64,000 nucleotides of DNA from Pseudomonas sp. KNUC1026 (GTDB lineage: Bacteria; Pseudomonadota; Gammaproteobacteria; Pseudomonadales; Pseudomonadaceae): contig NZ_CP087138.1 of NCBI RefSeq assembly GCF_021650705.1, positions 5,157,222 through 5,221,221 of the forward strand, written 5' to 3'. Both the position numbers and the translations under genes were made by a program. The notes under the pieces were generated by a model that worked only from the letters and a program-made list of their open reading frames with translations, was not told where the DNA came from and did no database searches. Numbering within the stretch: position 1 is the stretch's first letter; each line of letters starts with the position of its first letter. This document shows positions 34,098 to 44,454 of the stretch, in pieces.

Positions 34098-35398
34098 TCT
34101 TTGATTTCCACGTAGGCCTCGTCACGGATCTGACGCAGCCAGTTCTGCAACTCTTCGTCGTACTTCTTGCTGCGCAGCAGATTCATGGCCTGAGACTCGC
34201 GAGCCTGGGTGGTCATGTCGGTGGCGCGGCGCCCCAGCACTTGCAGAATGTGCCAGCCGAACTGGCTCTGGAACGGGCGGGAAACCTGGTCGGTGGCGGT
34301 TTGCGCCATCACGTCACGGAACTGAGGAACGACCGAAGCGGGGTCGATCCAGCCCATGTCACCGCCATGCAGTGCAGAACCTGGGTCTTCGGAGAAGGCC
34401 TTGGCCAGCTTTTCGAAGTCCTCACCCGCCTGGAGGCGCTCGTAGAGGCGATCGATCAGGCGCTTGGTTTCGGCTGCGCTGCGGATTTCACTCGGCTTGA
34501 TCAGGATGTGGCGCACATGCACTTCTTCGCGCACCTCGGCCGAATGGCCACGGGTTTCAACCAGTTTGATCAGGATGAAACCACCCGGTGCGCGCACCGG
34601 TTGGGTCACGTCACCTGCACTCATGCTGGCCAGCAACCGATCGAAAGGCGGTGGCAGTTGAGCGGCCTGGCGCCAGCCCATGTCACCACCTTCCAGCGCG
34701 TTGTCCGAGGCGGAGCGAGCGATGGCCATCTTGCCGAAGTCCGCGCCGCCCTTGAGCTGCTGGTAGGTGTCCATGGCCTGGGCGTAGGCTTGCTGGATCT
34801 GCTGCGAGTTGGCGCTCTGCGGCACAGGGATGGTGATGTTGGCCAGGTGGTACTCTTCGGAGAGTTGCGCCTTGCCCAGGTCTGAATTGAGGAAGTTCTT
34901 CACTTCCTGCTCGCTGACCTGAATGCGGTCGGCCACACGGTGCTGGCGCACGCGGTTGATGATGATCTGCTCGCGAATGCGACGGCGGAATTCCTCGTAG
35001 CCGGTGCCATCGTGGGCCAGCGCAGCGCGGAACTGCGCGTCGTTCATGCGGTTGTTCTGGGCGATGTTGGCGATCGCCTCGTTGAGCTCTTCATCGGTGA
35101 CACGAATACCGGAACGCTCGCCGATCTGAAGTTGCAGGTCGTCGAGAATCAGGCGCTCGAGGACCTGCTTGCGCAGCACATCCTCAGGCGGCAGCTGCTG
35201 GCCGCCGCCGCGCTTGGCGATATCCTGCTTGATATCACGCACGCGCGAGTCGAGCTGGCTTTGCATGATCGGGTCGTTGTCGACAATGGCGACGACGCGG
35301 TCCAGTTGCTGAAGCTGCGCATGTGCGCTCGAACCCAGGAGCATCGCGCCCAGCAATGCCGGGCGCAGCAGATTACATAGCTTGGTCTTCACGTTCAC
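34094..35398 (-). CDS. surA: periplasmic chaperone and peptidyl-prolyl isomerase SurA
   Basis: A 434-residue periplasmic protein with a signal peptide (about residues 1-28, MNVKTKLCNLLRPALLGAML, cleaved near AHA), the SurA N-terminal domain (VVAIVDNDPIMQSQLDSRV) and two PpiC parvulin domains around residues 172-275 and 285-385. It escorts outer-membrane proteins, LptD among them, to the BAM complex. The GTG at 35398 was chosen because VNVKTKL is how pseudomonad SurA proteins begin; a GTG two codons later is also possible. It overlaps the lptD stop by 26 bp, so lptD and surA are coupled. Confidence 0.92.
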   Translation of the reverse strand: MNVKTKLCNLLRPALLGAMLLGSSAHAQLQQLDRVVAIVDNDPIMQSQLDSRVRDIKQDIAKRGGGQQLPPEDVLRKQVLERLILDDLQLQIGERSGIRVTDEELNEAIANIAQNNRMNDAQFRAALAHDGTGYEEFRRRIREQIIINRVRQHRVADRIQVSEQEVKNFLNSDLGKAQLSEEYHLANITIPVPQSANSQQIQQAYAQAMDTYQQLKGGADFGKMAIARSASDNALEGGDMGWRQAAQLPPPFDRLLASMSAGDVTQPVRAPGGFILIKLVETRGHSAEVREEVHVRHILIKPSEIRSAAETKRLIDRLYERLQAGEDFEKLAKAFSEDPGSALHGGDMGWIDPASVVPQFRDVMAQTATDQVSRPFQSQFGWHILQVLGRRATDMTTQARESQAMNLLRSKKYDEELQNWLRQIRDEAYVEIKE

Positions 35399-38141
35399 GA
35401 TAACCCTGAATGCCTCTGTCGAGGAAACCTTCGACTTTTTTGCCCACAACGCCACCGAGGCCCTTGAGCACGATTTGCAGGAAGACGCCGTGGTCGCCTT
35501 TTTCGTTCTGCGGAGCGGCCTGGCCGAACTCGTCGTAGTCAACCCAGTAACGGCTGATCACGCGCATCTTCCAACAGCAGTTGTCGTACTCGAAGCCACC
35601 GAAGGCTTCCAGCGTACGGTTGCGGTTGTAGTCGTACTGCCAGCGGCTGATAACGCTCCACTGAGGCACGATCGGCCACATGATCGACATGTCGTGTTGC
35701 GAGATCTTGTAGTAATCCTTCTGGTAGTTCGGCGAGTCCGGCGTGCCGTAGTCGCCGCCGTACTGCCAGGTACCGGTTTGCGTATCGTAGTGAATGATGT
35801 CATCACGATAGCGATAGCCGACGTTGACGATCTTGTTCGGATTGTCTTCAGGCTGGTAGTGGAACATGGCGCTGGCCGAGCGGGTGCTGCGGCTGTCCGG
35901 GTCCCAGTTGAAATCGGAGTTGAAGCGCCAGTCGCGGTTGAAGCGATATTCGTACTCAAGTGCATACGGCGACACGTCCGACTGTGCGTCGCTACGGGTG
36001 CGGTAGTCGATACCTGGCAGTTGCACTTCGCGATCCCGAAAATACAACGCTTGGCCAAGGCTTACGCGTTGGCGCTCGAAACCGTCATCCTGGATCCAGC
36101 GGCTGGTCACGCCCAGCGACAACTTGTTCTCGTCGCCAATGCGGTCACCGCCGGTAAAGCGGTTGTCGCGGAACAGCGAAGAGAAACTGAACGGCGACTC
36201 CGAGGTATCGAACGACGGGATGTCGGACTGGTCCTTGTACGGCACGTAGAGGTAGAACGCGCGAGGCTCAAGCGTTTGCCGATAGCTGTTGCCGAACATC
36301 GTGGTGTCACGGTCGAAGTACAGGCCGCTGTCGATGCTGGCGATCGGAACGTTGATGTCAGGGGAGCTGTTGTAGCGGCCACCGGCTTGAGCCTTGCCCT
36401 GAGCATCCAGATCCAGGTCGTACTGGGTGTACTTATACTTGAGCTTGGGCGTGATGTAGCCGTAGGTCCACTGCATCGGGAGACTGACCGCAGGTTGCAG
36501 GTCGAGCCGGGTGCCATTGGCACGGTTGATGCCGTCGACGTTTTCATCCAGGCGAGGGTTCGCTATGCCGTCTTTGTCGAAGTATTCCCCATTGCGCAAA
36601 TCACGCTCGAAGCGCACAGCCTCAGTGTGGTAATCGAACTGCAGCCCGCCCGGGTTATAAGGCAGAGTGCCATCCAGGGTAAGTTGCGGCATACGTCCGT
36701 ACGGCGTCACGTCGGCAACGCTGGCCAGCTGATAATCCTGGACGTTCAGCGCTGCACTGTAGGTGTCGCCACGCCAGTTCAGCCTGCCCTGCTGGTTGAC
36801 GTAATCGGTACTCTTGACGCCGATCTGGTCGGTCTGCAGATCCTGGAAGTAGTAAGGATCGCTGATCTTGGTGTAATCGACATAGGTGCTCAGGCGCGAG
36901 TCCAGGTTGCCCTGATGCTGCCAGTTCACCATCCAGCGATCTTTCTGGTAGTCGGACTGAAGCTTGCGATCGTCGCTCTGGTCGTTCAGGTAGCTGCCGC
37001 CCAGTTGCCCTTCGCTGGTGGGCGTCAGGTAACGGAATTCGCCTTCGAGCTGCGTACCGCGCTTGGCCATGAAGTGTGGGTACAACGTGGCGTCGTAATT
37101 GGGCGCCAGGTTGAAGTAGTACGGCGTGACCAGCGTGAAGCCGTCCTTGCTGCTGCTCGAAAAGCTCGGCGGCAGGAAACCGGACTGGCGACGGTCGTCG
37201 ATCGGGAAGTAGATGTAGGGCGTGTAGAAAACCGGGAAGTCCTTGACACGCAGTGTGGCGTTGGTCGCCGTGCCGAAACCGGTGGCCGGGTTCAGTGTGA
37301 TGTTGTTGCCCTTGACCACCCAGGCATTGCTCGAAGGCTCGCATGTGGTATAGGTGCCGTCCTTGAGACGGATGATGGCGTTCTCTCCGCGCTTGGCGTA
37401 GAGAGCGTTGCCGCGAACCCGTTGCTGGTGCAGCACGTATTCGGCGTTGTTGATTTCGGCGGCGCCGGTGTCGAGCTGCACGTTGGCGTGGTCGCCGACG
37501 ATCAGCGCGCCGTTGTCGCGCAGCTTCACGTTGCCGTTGAGCTCGCCGCGGCTTTCAGCCTGATGCAGGCTGGCTTCGTCGGCTTCGACCTGCATGCTGC
37601 CCTGGCGCAGCACCACGTCACCTGCGAGGGTCGCGACCTGCTCTTCCTGCTGGTAGCGCGATGCCTTGGCGTTGACGTAGGTGGGGGCGTCCTGCTTGGA
37701 GGTCTTGTCGTTCATCCCCGGGCGCACCGGTTCGACGTACGCGCCTTCGCAGTACGGGCCGGTCTCGGCCAGTTGCGCGGGCGTGAGCTTCTCGCGAGGC
37801 ACCCAGTCCAGATGGCTGTAGTCGGCACTGCGAGACAGCAGGCCGCGGCCCTTGCTCTCGGTCACCAGCTTCGGCCCCTGGGCCTTGCCGCTGTCGCTGA
37901 CCACCTCGCCATCGGCGCGGGTGGATGCAGTGCTCACCGAACTGGCATCATGCGCCGGGCGTGGCGGCAGGACCGCTGCGGGCGCTTGAGTCTGGCAAGC
38001 CCAGCCGCCACCGGCGGCAACCTGGCAGTCGTACTGCTCGGCGGCAAGCACGTGCGAGGCTGCGATGGGCTGCATCGCGAGGAGGCTGCCAGTGACCAGC
38101 AACGGGAATTTTCTACGAAACACGGGCGATTTCAATGCCAT
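35373..38141 (-). CDS. lptD: LPS assembly outer-membrane protein LptD
   Basis: A 922-residue outer-membrane protein. A signal peptide is followed by an LptA-like periplasmic domain (around residues 150-270, TLAGDVVLRQGSMQVEAD) and a long barrel of alternating beta strands. Cysteines for the structural disulfides are present (CQVAAGGGWAC near residue 42 and the CC pair in DNCCWKM). LptD with LptE inserts LPS into the outer leaflet. The ATG at 38141 (MALKSPVFRRKFPL) fits the signal peptide; the frame is open further upstream without support. It is divergent from amgK and heads a series through surA, pdxA, ksgA, apaG and apaH. Confidence 0.95.
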   Translation of the reverse strand: MALKSPVFRRKFPLLVTGSLLAMQPIAASHVLAAEQYDCQVAAGGGWACQTQAPAAVLPPRPAHDASSVSTASTRADGEVVSDSGKAQGPKLVTESKGRGLLSRSADYSHLDWVPREKLTPAQLAETGPYCEGAYVEPVRPGMNDKTSKQDAPTYVNAKASRYQQEEQVATLAGDVVLRQGSMQVEADEASLHQAESRGELNGNVKLRDNGALIVGDHANVQLDTGAAEINNAEYVLHQQRVRGNALYAKRGENAIIRLKDGTYTTCEPSSNAWVVKGNNITLNPATGFGTATNATLRVKDFPVFYTPYIYFPIDDRRQSGFLPPSFSSSSKDGFTLVTPYYFNLAPNYDATLYPHFMAKRGTQLEGEFRYLTPTSEGQLGGSYLNDQSDDRKLQSDYQKDRWMVNWQHQGNLDSRLSTYVDYTKISDPYYFQDLQTDQIGVKSTDYVNQQGRLNWRGDTYSAALNVQDYQLASVADVTPYGRMPQLTLDGTLPYNPGGLQFDYHTEAVRFERDLRNGEYFDKDGIANPRLDENVDGINRANGTRLDLQPAVSLPMQWTYGYITPKLKYKYTQYDLDLDAQGKAQAGGRYNSSPDINVPIASIDSGLYFDRDTTMFGNSYRQTLEPRAFYLYVPYKDQSDIPSFDTSESPFSFSSLFRDNRFTGGDRIGDENKLSLGVTSRWIQDDGFERQRVSLGQALYFRDREVQLPGIDYRTRSDAQSDVSPYALEYEYRFNRDWRFNSDFNWDPDSRSTRSASAMFHYQPEDNPNKIVNVGYRYRDDIIHYDTQTGTWQYGGDYGTPDSPNYQKDYYKISQHDMSIMWPIVPQWSVISRWQYDYNRNRTLEAFGGFEYDNCCWKMRVISRYWVDYDEFGQAAPQNEKGDHGVFLQIVLKGLGGVVGKKVEGFLDRGIQGYREREDQAM

Positions 38142-38269
38142 CTTTATAATCCGGGCTTCCTGCGTGCCATCTTCCCGCGCGGGGTGCACGCCTATCGATG
38201 GTCTGAAAAAGATGCTGGATAATAAAGCATGACCTGCTTGACGGCTAGCGCCGTCGGAGACCTGTATAA

Positions 38270-39284
38270 ATGCAAGAAGTCGATGCACGCTTTGAAACAC
38301 TCTCCCGCTGGCTGGCGGGCAACCTCGCGCAGCTCTTTGGCACCGAGGGCTGGGGCGATGTTCCGCCTGGCCGATCGACCGCAGCCAGCAGCGACGCGAG
38401 CTTTCGCCAATATTTTCGCTGGGAGGGTGGCGGGCGCAGTTTCATCGTGATGGACGCACCGCCCCCGCAGGAAAACTGCCAACCGTTCGTGGACATCTGT
38501 GCCTGGCTCGCCAGCAGCGGGGTGCACGTGCCGGTCATTCATGCTCAGGACATCGCCCAGGGTTTCCTGTTGCTGAGCGACATGGGCCGCCACACCTATC
38601 TGGACGTGATCGATGAGCACAATGCCGATGCGCTGTTCGCCGATGCCATCGAGGCGTTGCTGGCCTACCAGCGCCTGCCGCTGACTGCACCGTTGCCCAG
38701 CTACGACACCGCGCTGCTGCGCCGCGAGCTTGAGCTGTTCCCTGAGTGGTACGTGCGCCGCCACCTGGGCCTGCGCTTCGATGCCGACCAACAGGCGGCC
38801 TGGGAGCGTATCAGCCAGTTACTGATCGAGAGCGCCCTGGCCCAGCCTCAGGTGCTGGTACACCGCGATTTCATGCCGCGCAACCTGATGCACAGCGAAC
38901 CGAACCCGGGCGTGCTGGATTTTCAGGACGCAGTCCACGGCCCCGTGACCTACGACATCAGCCTGCCTGTTCAAGGACGCTTTTCTCAGCTGGCCCGAAG
39001 AACGCGTGCACGATTGGCTGCGCGGCTATTGGGAAACCGCGCGGGCGCGGGGGATACCGGTGCAGGCCGAGCTGGGCGACTTCCTGCGCGCCAGCGACCT
39101 GATGGGTGTACAACGCCACCTCAAGGTAATCGGTATTTTCGCGCGCATCTGCCACCGCGACGGCAAGCCGCGCTACCTTGCGGACGTGCCGCGCTTCTTC
39201 GATTACATCCGTGCAGTGCTGGCACGCCGGCCTGAGCTGGCCGAACTCAGTGCCTTGCTCGGCAGCCTGGAGCCTCGGCCATGA
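38270..39284 (+). pseudogene. amgK: N-acetylmuramate/N-acetylglucosamine kinase AmgK, one-base frameshift
   Basis: An aminoglycoside-phosphotransferase-fold kinase. VLVHRDFMPRNLMH is the catalytic loop with its aspartate and asparagine, and GVLDFQDAVHGPVTYDIS the metal-binding aspartate. Downstream, DISCLFKDAFLSWPEERVHDWLRGYWE is restored by dropping one C at 38962-38963; the corrected protein is 337 residues. AmgK phosphorylates MurNAc at C1 so that MurU can make UDP-MurNAc, the recycling bypass of P. putida that spares fosfomycin-sensitive MurA. GGAG precedes ATG 38270. It overlaps murU by 4 bp. Confidence 0.9.
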
Positions 39285-39952
39285 AGGCGATGATCCTGGC
39301 CGCAGGCGAAGGCGAGCGGCTGCGGCCTCTGACGCTGCACACGCCCAAGCCGCTGGTTCGCGCCGGCGGTGTACCGTTGATCGAATACCACGTTCGAGCT
39401 CTGGCTGCGGCAGGTTTCACGGAGCTTGTGATCAACCATGCCTGGCTGGGTGAGCAGATCGAAACGTACCTGGGCGACGGCGAGCGCTTCGGCGTGAGCA
39501 TCGCCTGGTCGCCGGAAGGTGAGCCGCTGGAGACCGGCGGCGGCATTCATCGTGCCTTGCCATTGCTCGGCGGTAAGCCGTTTGCGGTGGTCAACGGCGA
39601 CATCTGGGCCGACTACGACTTCTCGCAACTGCATCGACCCTTGGCCGGGCTGGCGCACCTGGTGCTGGTGCCCAACCCTGCACACCACACTGCGGGCGAC
39701 TTCCAGTTGCGAGGCAGCCAGGTCATTGATGCAACGGCGGGCGCCGAAACCCTCACCTACAGTGGCATCTGCGTGCTGTCGCCGACGCTGTTCGAGGGCT
39801 GCGAGCCCGGTGCGTTCAAGCTGGCACCACTGCTGCGAGCGGCCATGGCCCAAGGCCAGGTCAGTGGTGAACGTTTCGTGGGGCGCTGGGTCGATGTAGG
39901 CACTCACGAACGCCTGGCCGAGGTAGAACGCTTGCTCAAGGATACTCACTGA
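39281..39952 (+). CDS. murU: N-acetylmuramate alpha-1-phosphate uridylyltransferase MurU
   Basis: A 223-residue nucleotidyltransferase with the signature MILAAGEGERLRPLTLHTPKPLV at the N-terminus and the metal aspartate in VVNGDIW. It couples MurNAc-1-phosphate with UTP to give UDP-MurNAc for peptidoglycan recycling. The length, and an immediately upstream amgK, distinguish it from mannose-1-phosphate guanylyltransferases. It overlaps amgK (ATGA) and shares one base with djlA (TGATG). Confidence 0.93.
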   Translation: MKAMILAAGEGERLRPLTLHTPKPLVRAGGVPLIEYHVRALAAAGFTELVINHAWLGEQIETYLGDGERFGVSIAWSPEGEPLETGGGIHRALPLLGGKPFAVVNGDIWADYDFSQLHRPLAGLAHLVLVPNPAHHTAGDFQLRGSQVIDATAGAETLTYSGICVLSPTLFEGCEPGAFKLAPLLRAAMAQGQVSGERFVGRWVDVGTHERLAEVERLLKDTH

Positions 39953-40716
39953 TGTTCTGGCCTGCGACCACGCTGGGCGTGCTGTTGGGGTTCGCGCTGG
40001 CTCACATACCCGGCGCGATCCTCGGCGCGGTGCTGGGCCAACTGGCGGATAGGCGCCTGGAGCTGCACAGCTGGCCGCAATTGCGCGAACGCCTGGGCGG
40101 CAAGCCTGCGATGGCGCAGCACGAACTCCTGTTCACATTGCTCGGGCGCGTTGCCAAGGCCAACGGTCAGGTGCAGCCCGAACACATCCAGCAAGCGCGC
40201 GATGAAATGCTGCTGCTGGGCATGGGCAGCCAGGCCCAGCGCGAGGCGATCGATGCGTTCAACCGTGGCCGCGATGGCCGTACGTCCCTGCGCCCTTACC
40301 TGCGCGGGCTGCAGCGCAAACCTACAGCGGCCGAAGGGCTGTTGCGTGCTGGCTGGCGGATGGTCTGGGCTGACCATCGAGACCACCCGGTGGAGCGTGA
40401 GCTGCTGCTGGACTGGGGGCGCTGGATGGGCTGGCCGGCACAGCGTGTGCAGGCGTTGAGCGATGACTACGAGCCGCGGCGCCGCGCGCTGGCCCGCCCG
40501 GACGAGCGCTTTCAGATGGCGTTGAGCCTGCTGGGCGTGGCCTCCACTGCTCAGGCTGACGAGGTCAAGCGTGCTTACAGGCGGCTGCTGAGCAAACACC
40601 ATCCCGACAAGCTCGAAGGCGCCGGTGCCAGCACCCGGCAGGTCGAGGCCGCCACTGAACGCACCCGCCAGCTGCACGATGCCTATGAGTTGGTCCGTTC
40701 ACGCCTGGGTTTCTGA
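39952..40716 (+). CDS. djlA: DjlA-type TerB/J-domain co-chaperone
   Basis: A 254-residue protein. An N-terminal membrane segment (ATTLGVLLGFALAHIPGAILGAVLGQL) anchors it in the inner membrane. A TerB-like helical domain follows (LLFTLLGRVAKANGQV) and a C-terminal J domain carries the HPD motif in SKHHPDKLEG, essential for stimulating DnaK. DjlA senses envelope stress in enteric bacteria. It is the third gene of the amgK-murU-djlA run and converges with the DUF3530 gene. Confidence 0.93.
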   Translation: MFWPATTLGVLLGFALAHIPGAILGAVLGQLADRRLELHSWPQLRERLGGKPAMAQHELLFTLLGRVAKANGQVQPEHIQQARDEMLLLGMGSQAQREAIDAFNRGRDGRTSLRPYLRGLQRKPTAAEGLLRAGWRMVWADHRDHPVERELLLDWGRWMGWPAQRVQALSDDYEPRRRALARPDERFQMALSLLGVASTAQADEVKRAYRRLLSKHHPDKLEGAGASTRQVEAATERTRQLHDAYELVRSRLGF

Positions 40717-40720
40717 TGCG

Positions 40721-41677
40721 TCATTGATCCTGCGAAGGGCTCAACCAACCGCGCACCCTGCGGAACATCTGTTCCTGGGCGTCGCGGTTGCCCGGCATCG
40801 CCGTCATCTCGACCTGGGTATAGGCGCCACTCTTTTGCCGTTTGCTTGCCTGCAGGCGAGCTTTGGCGGCGCTGACCAGTGCCGGGCTGTTGGGGTAGAA
40901 GAAGTCCGCGACTGGAATCTTCAAAACCGGCGCCAGTGCGTCCAACCCTTGTGGGGCGGAGCCCGGCGTGCGCGCTTCGACCATTACCAGCTTTTGCGCA
41001 CGCGTGGCCTGGCGCTCGCTCAGGTAGCGAGCGGCCCAGTAGGCGCCGGTCCCGTGGCCGAGCAATACGATGCTGCGGGCCTTCTGTTGCTGCGCAAAGG
41101 CGATGCCGGCGTCGATGCGCGCGAAGATGCGTTCGGCGTCGGTCTGCAATTGGTCGTTGGTGCTGTCGCCGCCGGTGCTGGCGCTGTTTTCGCTGCCAGC
41201 AGCGGTGGCGGCTTCGACCGGCGCGTTGGCATCAGGTGGGGTGCTGGAGCTGCCGGCCTTGGCGGGCGCTGGCTGGGTGTCGGCGCCGCGTGGCTGGATT
41301 GCGTCACTGAGCAAGTCGGGCAGGGTCAGGCTCAGGCTTGCCCATTTCACATCCGGCAGGCGGTCGCGCATCGGCCCGACAACGTCTGGCCAGTTGGCGC
41401 TTTCGCCGGCGCCGGGCACGATGATCACCACCCCTTCGCCATCCGGGGCATTGGCTGGGCGCCACAGGGCCAGGAAGTTGTCGCCGCTGGCCTCCAGTTG
41501 CTGCTGTTGTTCTGCCGGTAGCGTGCGGGCGAGGTCTTGAGCCTGCTCGGTACTGCGTTCCAGTAATGCCGCCCTCGGCTCGGCCTTTGCGGCCGGCGCG
41601 GGTGCGTCGGCGGCCCAGGCCGGAAGGCCGGCAGCCAGGCAAAAGGCCGACAGTGCGAAATGACGAATTGATGGCAT
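40721..41677 (-). CDS. DUF3530 protein, alpha/beta-hydrolase-like
   Basis: A 318-residue protein with a signal peptide (MPSIRHFALSAFCLAAGLPAWA), so periplasmic or outer-membrane bound. An alpha/beta-hydrolase fold is suggested by VIIVPGAGESANW (oxyanion-type loop) and VLLGHGTGAYWA. The nucleophile elbow reads GHGTG, where serine is expected, so catalysis is doubtful. A low-complexity linker rich in Ala, Ser and Thr spans residues about 132-172. It is divergent from the histidine kinase gene and convergent with djlA. Function is unknown. Confidence 0.8.
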   Translation of the reverse strand: MPSIRHFALSAFCLAAGLPAWAADAPAPAAKAEPRAALLERSTEQAQDLARTLPAEQQQQLEASGDNFLALWRPANAPDGEGVVIIVPGAGESANWPDVVGPMRDRLPDVKWASLSLTLPDLLSDAIQPRGADTQPAPAKAGSSSTPPDANAPVEAATAAGSENSASTGGDSTNDQLQTDAERIFARIDAGIAFAQQQKARSIVLLGHGTGAYWAARYLSERQATRAQKLVMVEARTPGSAPQGLDALAPVLKIPVADFFYPNSPALVSAAKARLQASKRQKSGAYTQVEMTAMPGNRDAQEQMFRRVRGWLSPSQDQ

Positions 41678-41763
41678 CGTGCTTTCCTGATCAAAATGCG
41701 TAGGCCGAGCGTACGGCTAAACCTTGCGCCCGCCAACTGCGGGCTTTGCGGATGTGACAACCG

Positions 41764-43747
41764 ATGATGTTCAAGCGCTGCCTGGTAGTGATCAGCGGGT
41801 TTCTGCTGGCCTTGACCGCGATGCTCGCTCAAGGCGCCGCGGTGCCCCAGGCTGGGTTGTCCCCGGCCGTACAGCAATGGCTCGGTGAGCACCGGCAATG
41901 GCGGGTAGGTGTGGTGCTGCAAGCTCCCTATGCTCGGTGCGACAAGCGAAGCCAGCAGTTGGCCGGGCTGAGCGTCGACGTGATACAGGCACTGGGGCGT
42001 GCCCTTGGCGTTGAGCCTAAATGGCGCACCTTCAATGATCAGGCAGCGCTGGATGATGCGCTGCGCAGGGGTGAGATCGATATTGCACCCGGCCTTACGC
42101 AAACCCCGGCCGGCCTGCGATCGTGGGATTTCTCAGACCCTTACCTGCGCATCGCCCAACGCGTGGTGGGTGAGCGCGCTGGCGCCAGTGCGCTGGACCT
42201 TGAGAACCTGCCCGAGCACGAGCGCATCGCCGTACGCGGCCCAGGTGCGGTGGCCGACTACGTGCGCCAGACCTATCCTCGCCTGGATGTGGTGCGACGT
42301 CACCCAGGATCGCAAGGCGCTGGAGGCCGTGATCTCTCAGCAGGCCCGGCTTGCCGTGGTCGACGAGGCGCAACTGGGGCGCCTGTCGCGCGAGCCGGAG
42401 TTCGCAAGCCTGGCCGTTGTGGGCGATGTGGGCCTGCCGCAACTGCTGCGCATCGGCTCTCGCCCTGACCTGCCGGAATTCGCCACTGCCATCAGTGCCG
42501 GGCTGCACGCCCTCTCGGCGCGCGAGGTGGAGCAATGGCGCGCCCGCTGGTTGCCTGCGGCGTACCCCGCTGCGGCGGTTTCCCTGGGCACCTGGCGCGT
42601 GTTGGCCGTGCTCGCGACCTTGCTGGCACTGCTGCTGGCGGGCGTGGTGCTGTGGCTGCGCCGGCAGCAGCGCCAGTACGAGCGCCGCCTGGTCCGTGCT
42701 CGCGAAGCCATCGCCCAGACCCAGGCGCGCGAGGCGGCGCTGCGGCTCACGCAGTTCTCCATCGACCAGAGCACTGTCGGCATCTTGTGGGTGAACTGGG
42801 ACAGCCACATCCGCTATGCCAACCGCGCAGCGGAGAACATGCTCGGCTACGCCCCCGGGGTGCTTGAGAACCAGCCTTTGGCCGAGCTGGAGCCGACATT
42901 GAGCATGGACCGCTGGCTCGACCTGTGGCGGCGCGCACGCGCTGGCGAGGAAACACCCGTGTTCGAAACCCATTGCCGCAGCGCCGTGGGTGAGTGGGTG
43001 CCAGTGGACGTGGCGTTGAGCTTCCTGCGCTATGACGACGAGGAGTACCTGGTGGTGTTTCTCACCGACATCACCGAACGGCGGCGCGCGCAAGCGCAGT
43101 TGCGTGATCTGTCGGCGCACCTTGAAAGCGTGCGCGAAGAAGAAAAGGCACGCATTGCCCGCGAAGTGCATGATGAGCTCGGCCAGGTGCTGACGGTGCT
43201 GAAACTGGAAGTGTCGATGTGCGAGCTGGCGTACGCTGGCCTCGATGCCGGGCTTCAGGAACGGCTGGACAGCATGAAGCGGCTGCTGGTGCAGCTATTC
43301 CAGCAGGTGCGCGATGTGGCCACGGCACTGCGCCCACCGATTCTGGATGCGGGGCTGTTGTCGGCGATCGAGTGGCAGGCGCGGCGCTTCGAGGCGCGTA
43401 CGCAGATTCCGTGCCTTGTGCAGGCCCCTGAACAGGTGCCTGCCATCAGCGATGCGATGGCCACCGGCCTGTTCCGGATCTTGCAGGAGGCGCTGACCAA
43501 TGTGATGCGCCATGCGCAGGCGCACAGCGTGGAGGTGAGCTTGTCGTTCGAGCAGGGCGGCCTCCAGTTGCTGGTCAGCGATGACGGCCGAGGGTTCGAT
43601 GTGGCGCAGCCAAGGCCGAACTCGTTCGGGTTGGTGGGCATGCGCGAGCGGGTAATGATGTTGGGTGGCAGGCTGGAGCTGTCCAGCACGCTAGGGGAGG
43701 GGGCCACGTTGGTGGTCTGGGTTCCGATGAAGGAGGGGCAGGGGTGA
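41764..43747 (+). pseudogene. sensor histidine kinase with periplasmic solute-binding domain, one-base frameshift
   Basis: After a signal anchor the protein has a periplasmic SBP family 3 domain (QWRVGVVLQAPYA.. to residue about 260), a membrane segment near LAVLATLLALLLAGVVLWL, a PAS domain (DQSTVGILWVNWDSHIRYANRAAE), a HisKA_3 dimerisation domain with the phospho-histidine in REVHDELGQ, and a HATPase domain (ILQEALTNVMRHA, DDGRGFD, GLVGMRERV). A one-base insertion near 42297 shifts the frame; removing it gives 660 residues. Such SBP-containing kinases sense amino acids or polyamines. It is coupled to the adjacent LuxR-type response regulator (GTGA overlap). Confidence 0.88.
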
Positions 43748-44373
43748 TTCGAGTATTCGTGGCCGAAGACCACACCATCGTGCGCGAGGGCATCAAGCAA
43801 TTGATCGGCCTGGCTCAGGATATGAAGGTCGCCGGTGAGGCGGGCAATGCCGAGCAATTGATAGAAGGCCTGCGGCACACACCCTGTGAGGTGGTGCTGC
43901 TGGACATCTCCATGCCCGGCGCCAATGGCCTTGAGGCTATCGGCCGGATCCGCGCATTGAGCCCTGCGCCGGCGATCCTGATGCTGTCGATGCACGACGA
44001 AGCGCAAATGGCGGCGCGGGCTTTGAAAATGGGCGCCGCCGGCTATGCGACCAAGGACAGCGACCCTGCCTTGCTGCTGTCAGCGATTCGCCGGGTGGCT
44101 ACCGGTGGGCGTTACATCGACCCGCAACTCGCAGACCGCATGGTGTTCGAAGTGGGGCTGACCGATTCTCGGCCCTTGCACTCGCTCCTGTCGGAGCGTG
44201 AGTTTTCGGTGTTCGAGCGCCTGGCCCAGGGCGCTCGTGTCAACGAAATCGCCGACCAGTTGGCGTTGTCGAGCAAGACCATCAGCACCCACAAGGCGCG
44301 CCTGATGCAGAAGCTCAAGGTCAATTCACTGGCTGAGCTGGTGAAGTACGCGATGGAGCATCGGATCATCTGA
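43744..44373 (+). CDS. NarL/LuxR-family response regulator
   Basis: A 209-residue regulator: receiver domain with acidic D9 pocket (VFVAEDHT), phosphoacceptor D54 in VVLLDISMPG, LSMHD and the lysine in GYATKDS, then a LuxR helix-turn-helix (LSEREFSVFERLAQG..NEIADQLALSSKTISTHKARLMQKLKV). It starts at GTG 43744, overlapping the kinase stop (GTGA), so it is the partner of that kinase. The ABC transporter downstream is a likely target, with an inverted repeat upstream of it as a candidate site. Confidence 0.92.
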   Translation: MIRVFVAEDHTIVREGIKQLIGLAQDMKVAGEAGNAEQLIEGLRHTPCEVVLLDISMPGANGLEAIGRIRALSPAPAILMLSMHDEAQMAARALKMGAAGYATKDSDPALLLSAIRRVATGGRYIDPQLADRMVFEVGLTDSRPLHSLLSEREFSVFERLAQGARVNEIADQLALSSKTISTHKARLMQKLKVNSLAELVKYAMEHRII

Positions 44374-44454
44374 AACCGATTGTTTCATTTGCGACCTGCG
44401 TGAGAAGCCTACCAGCATGGCCTTGCGCTATTACCCATGCCAGATTGCGCCATT

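Noticed and set aside
35382..38222. 946-residue plus-strand open frame
   Set aside because: It lies wholly antisense to lptD, whose signal peptide, LptA-like domain and cysteines are clear. Long antisense frames are common at this GC content.
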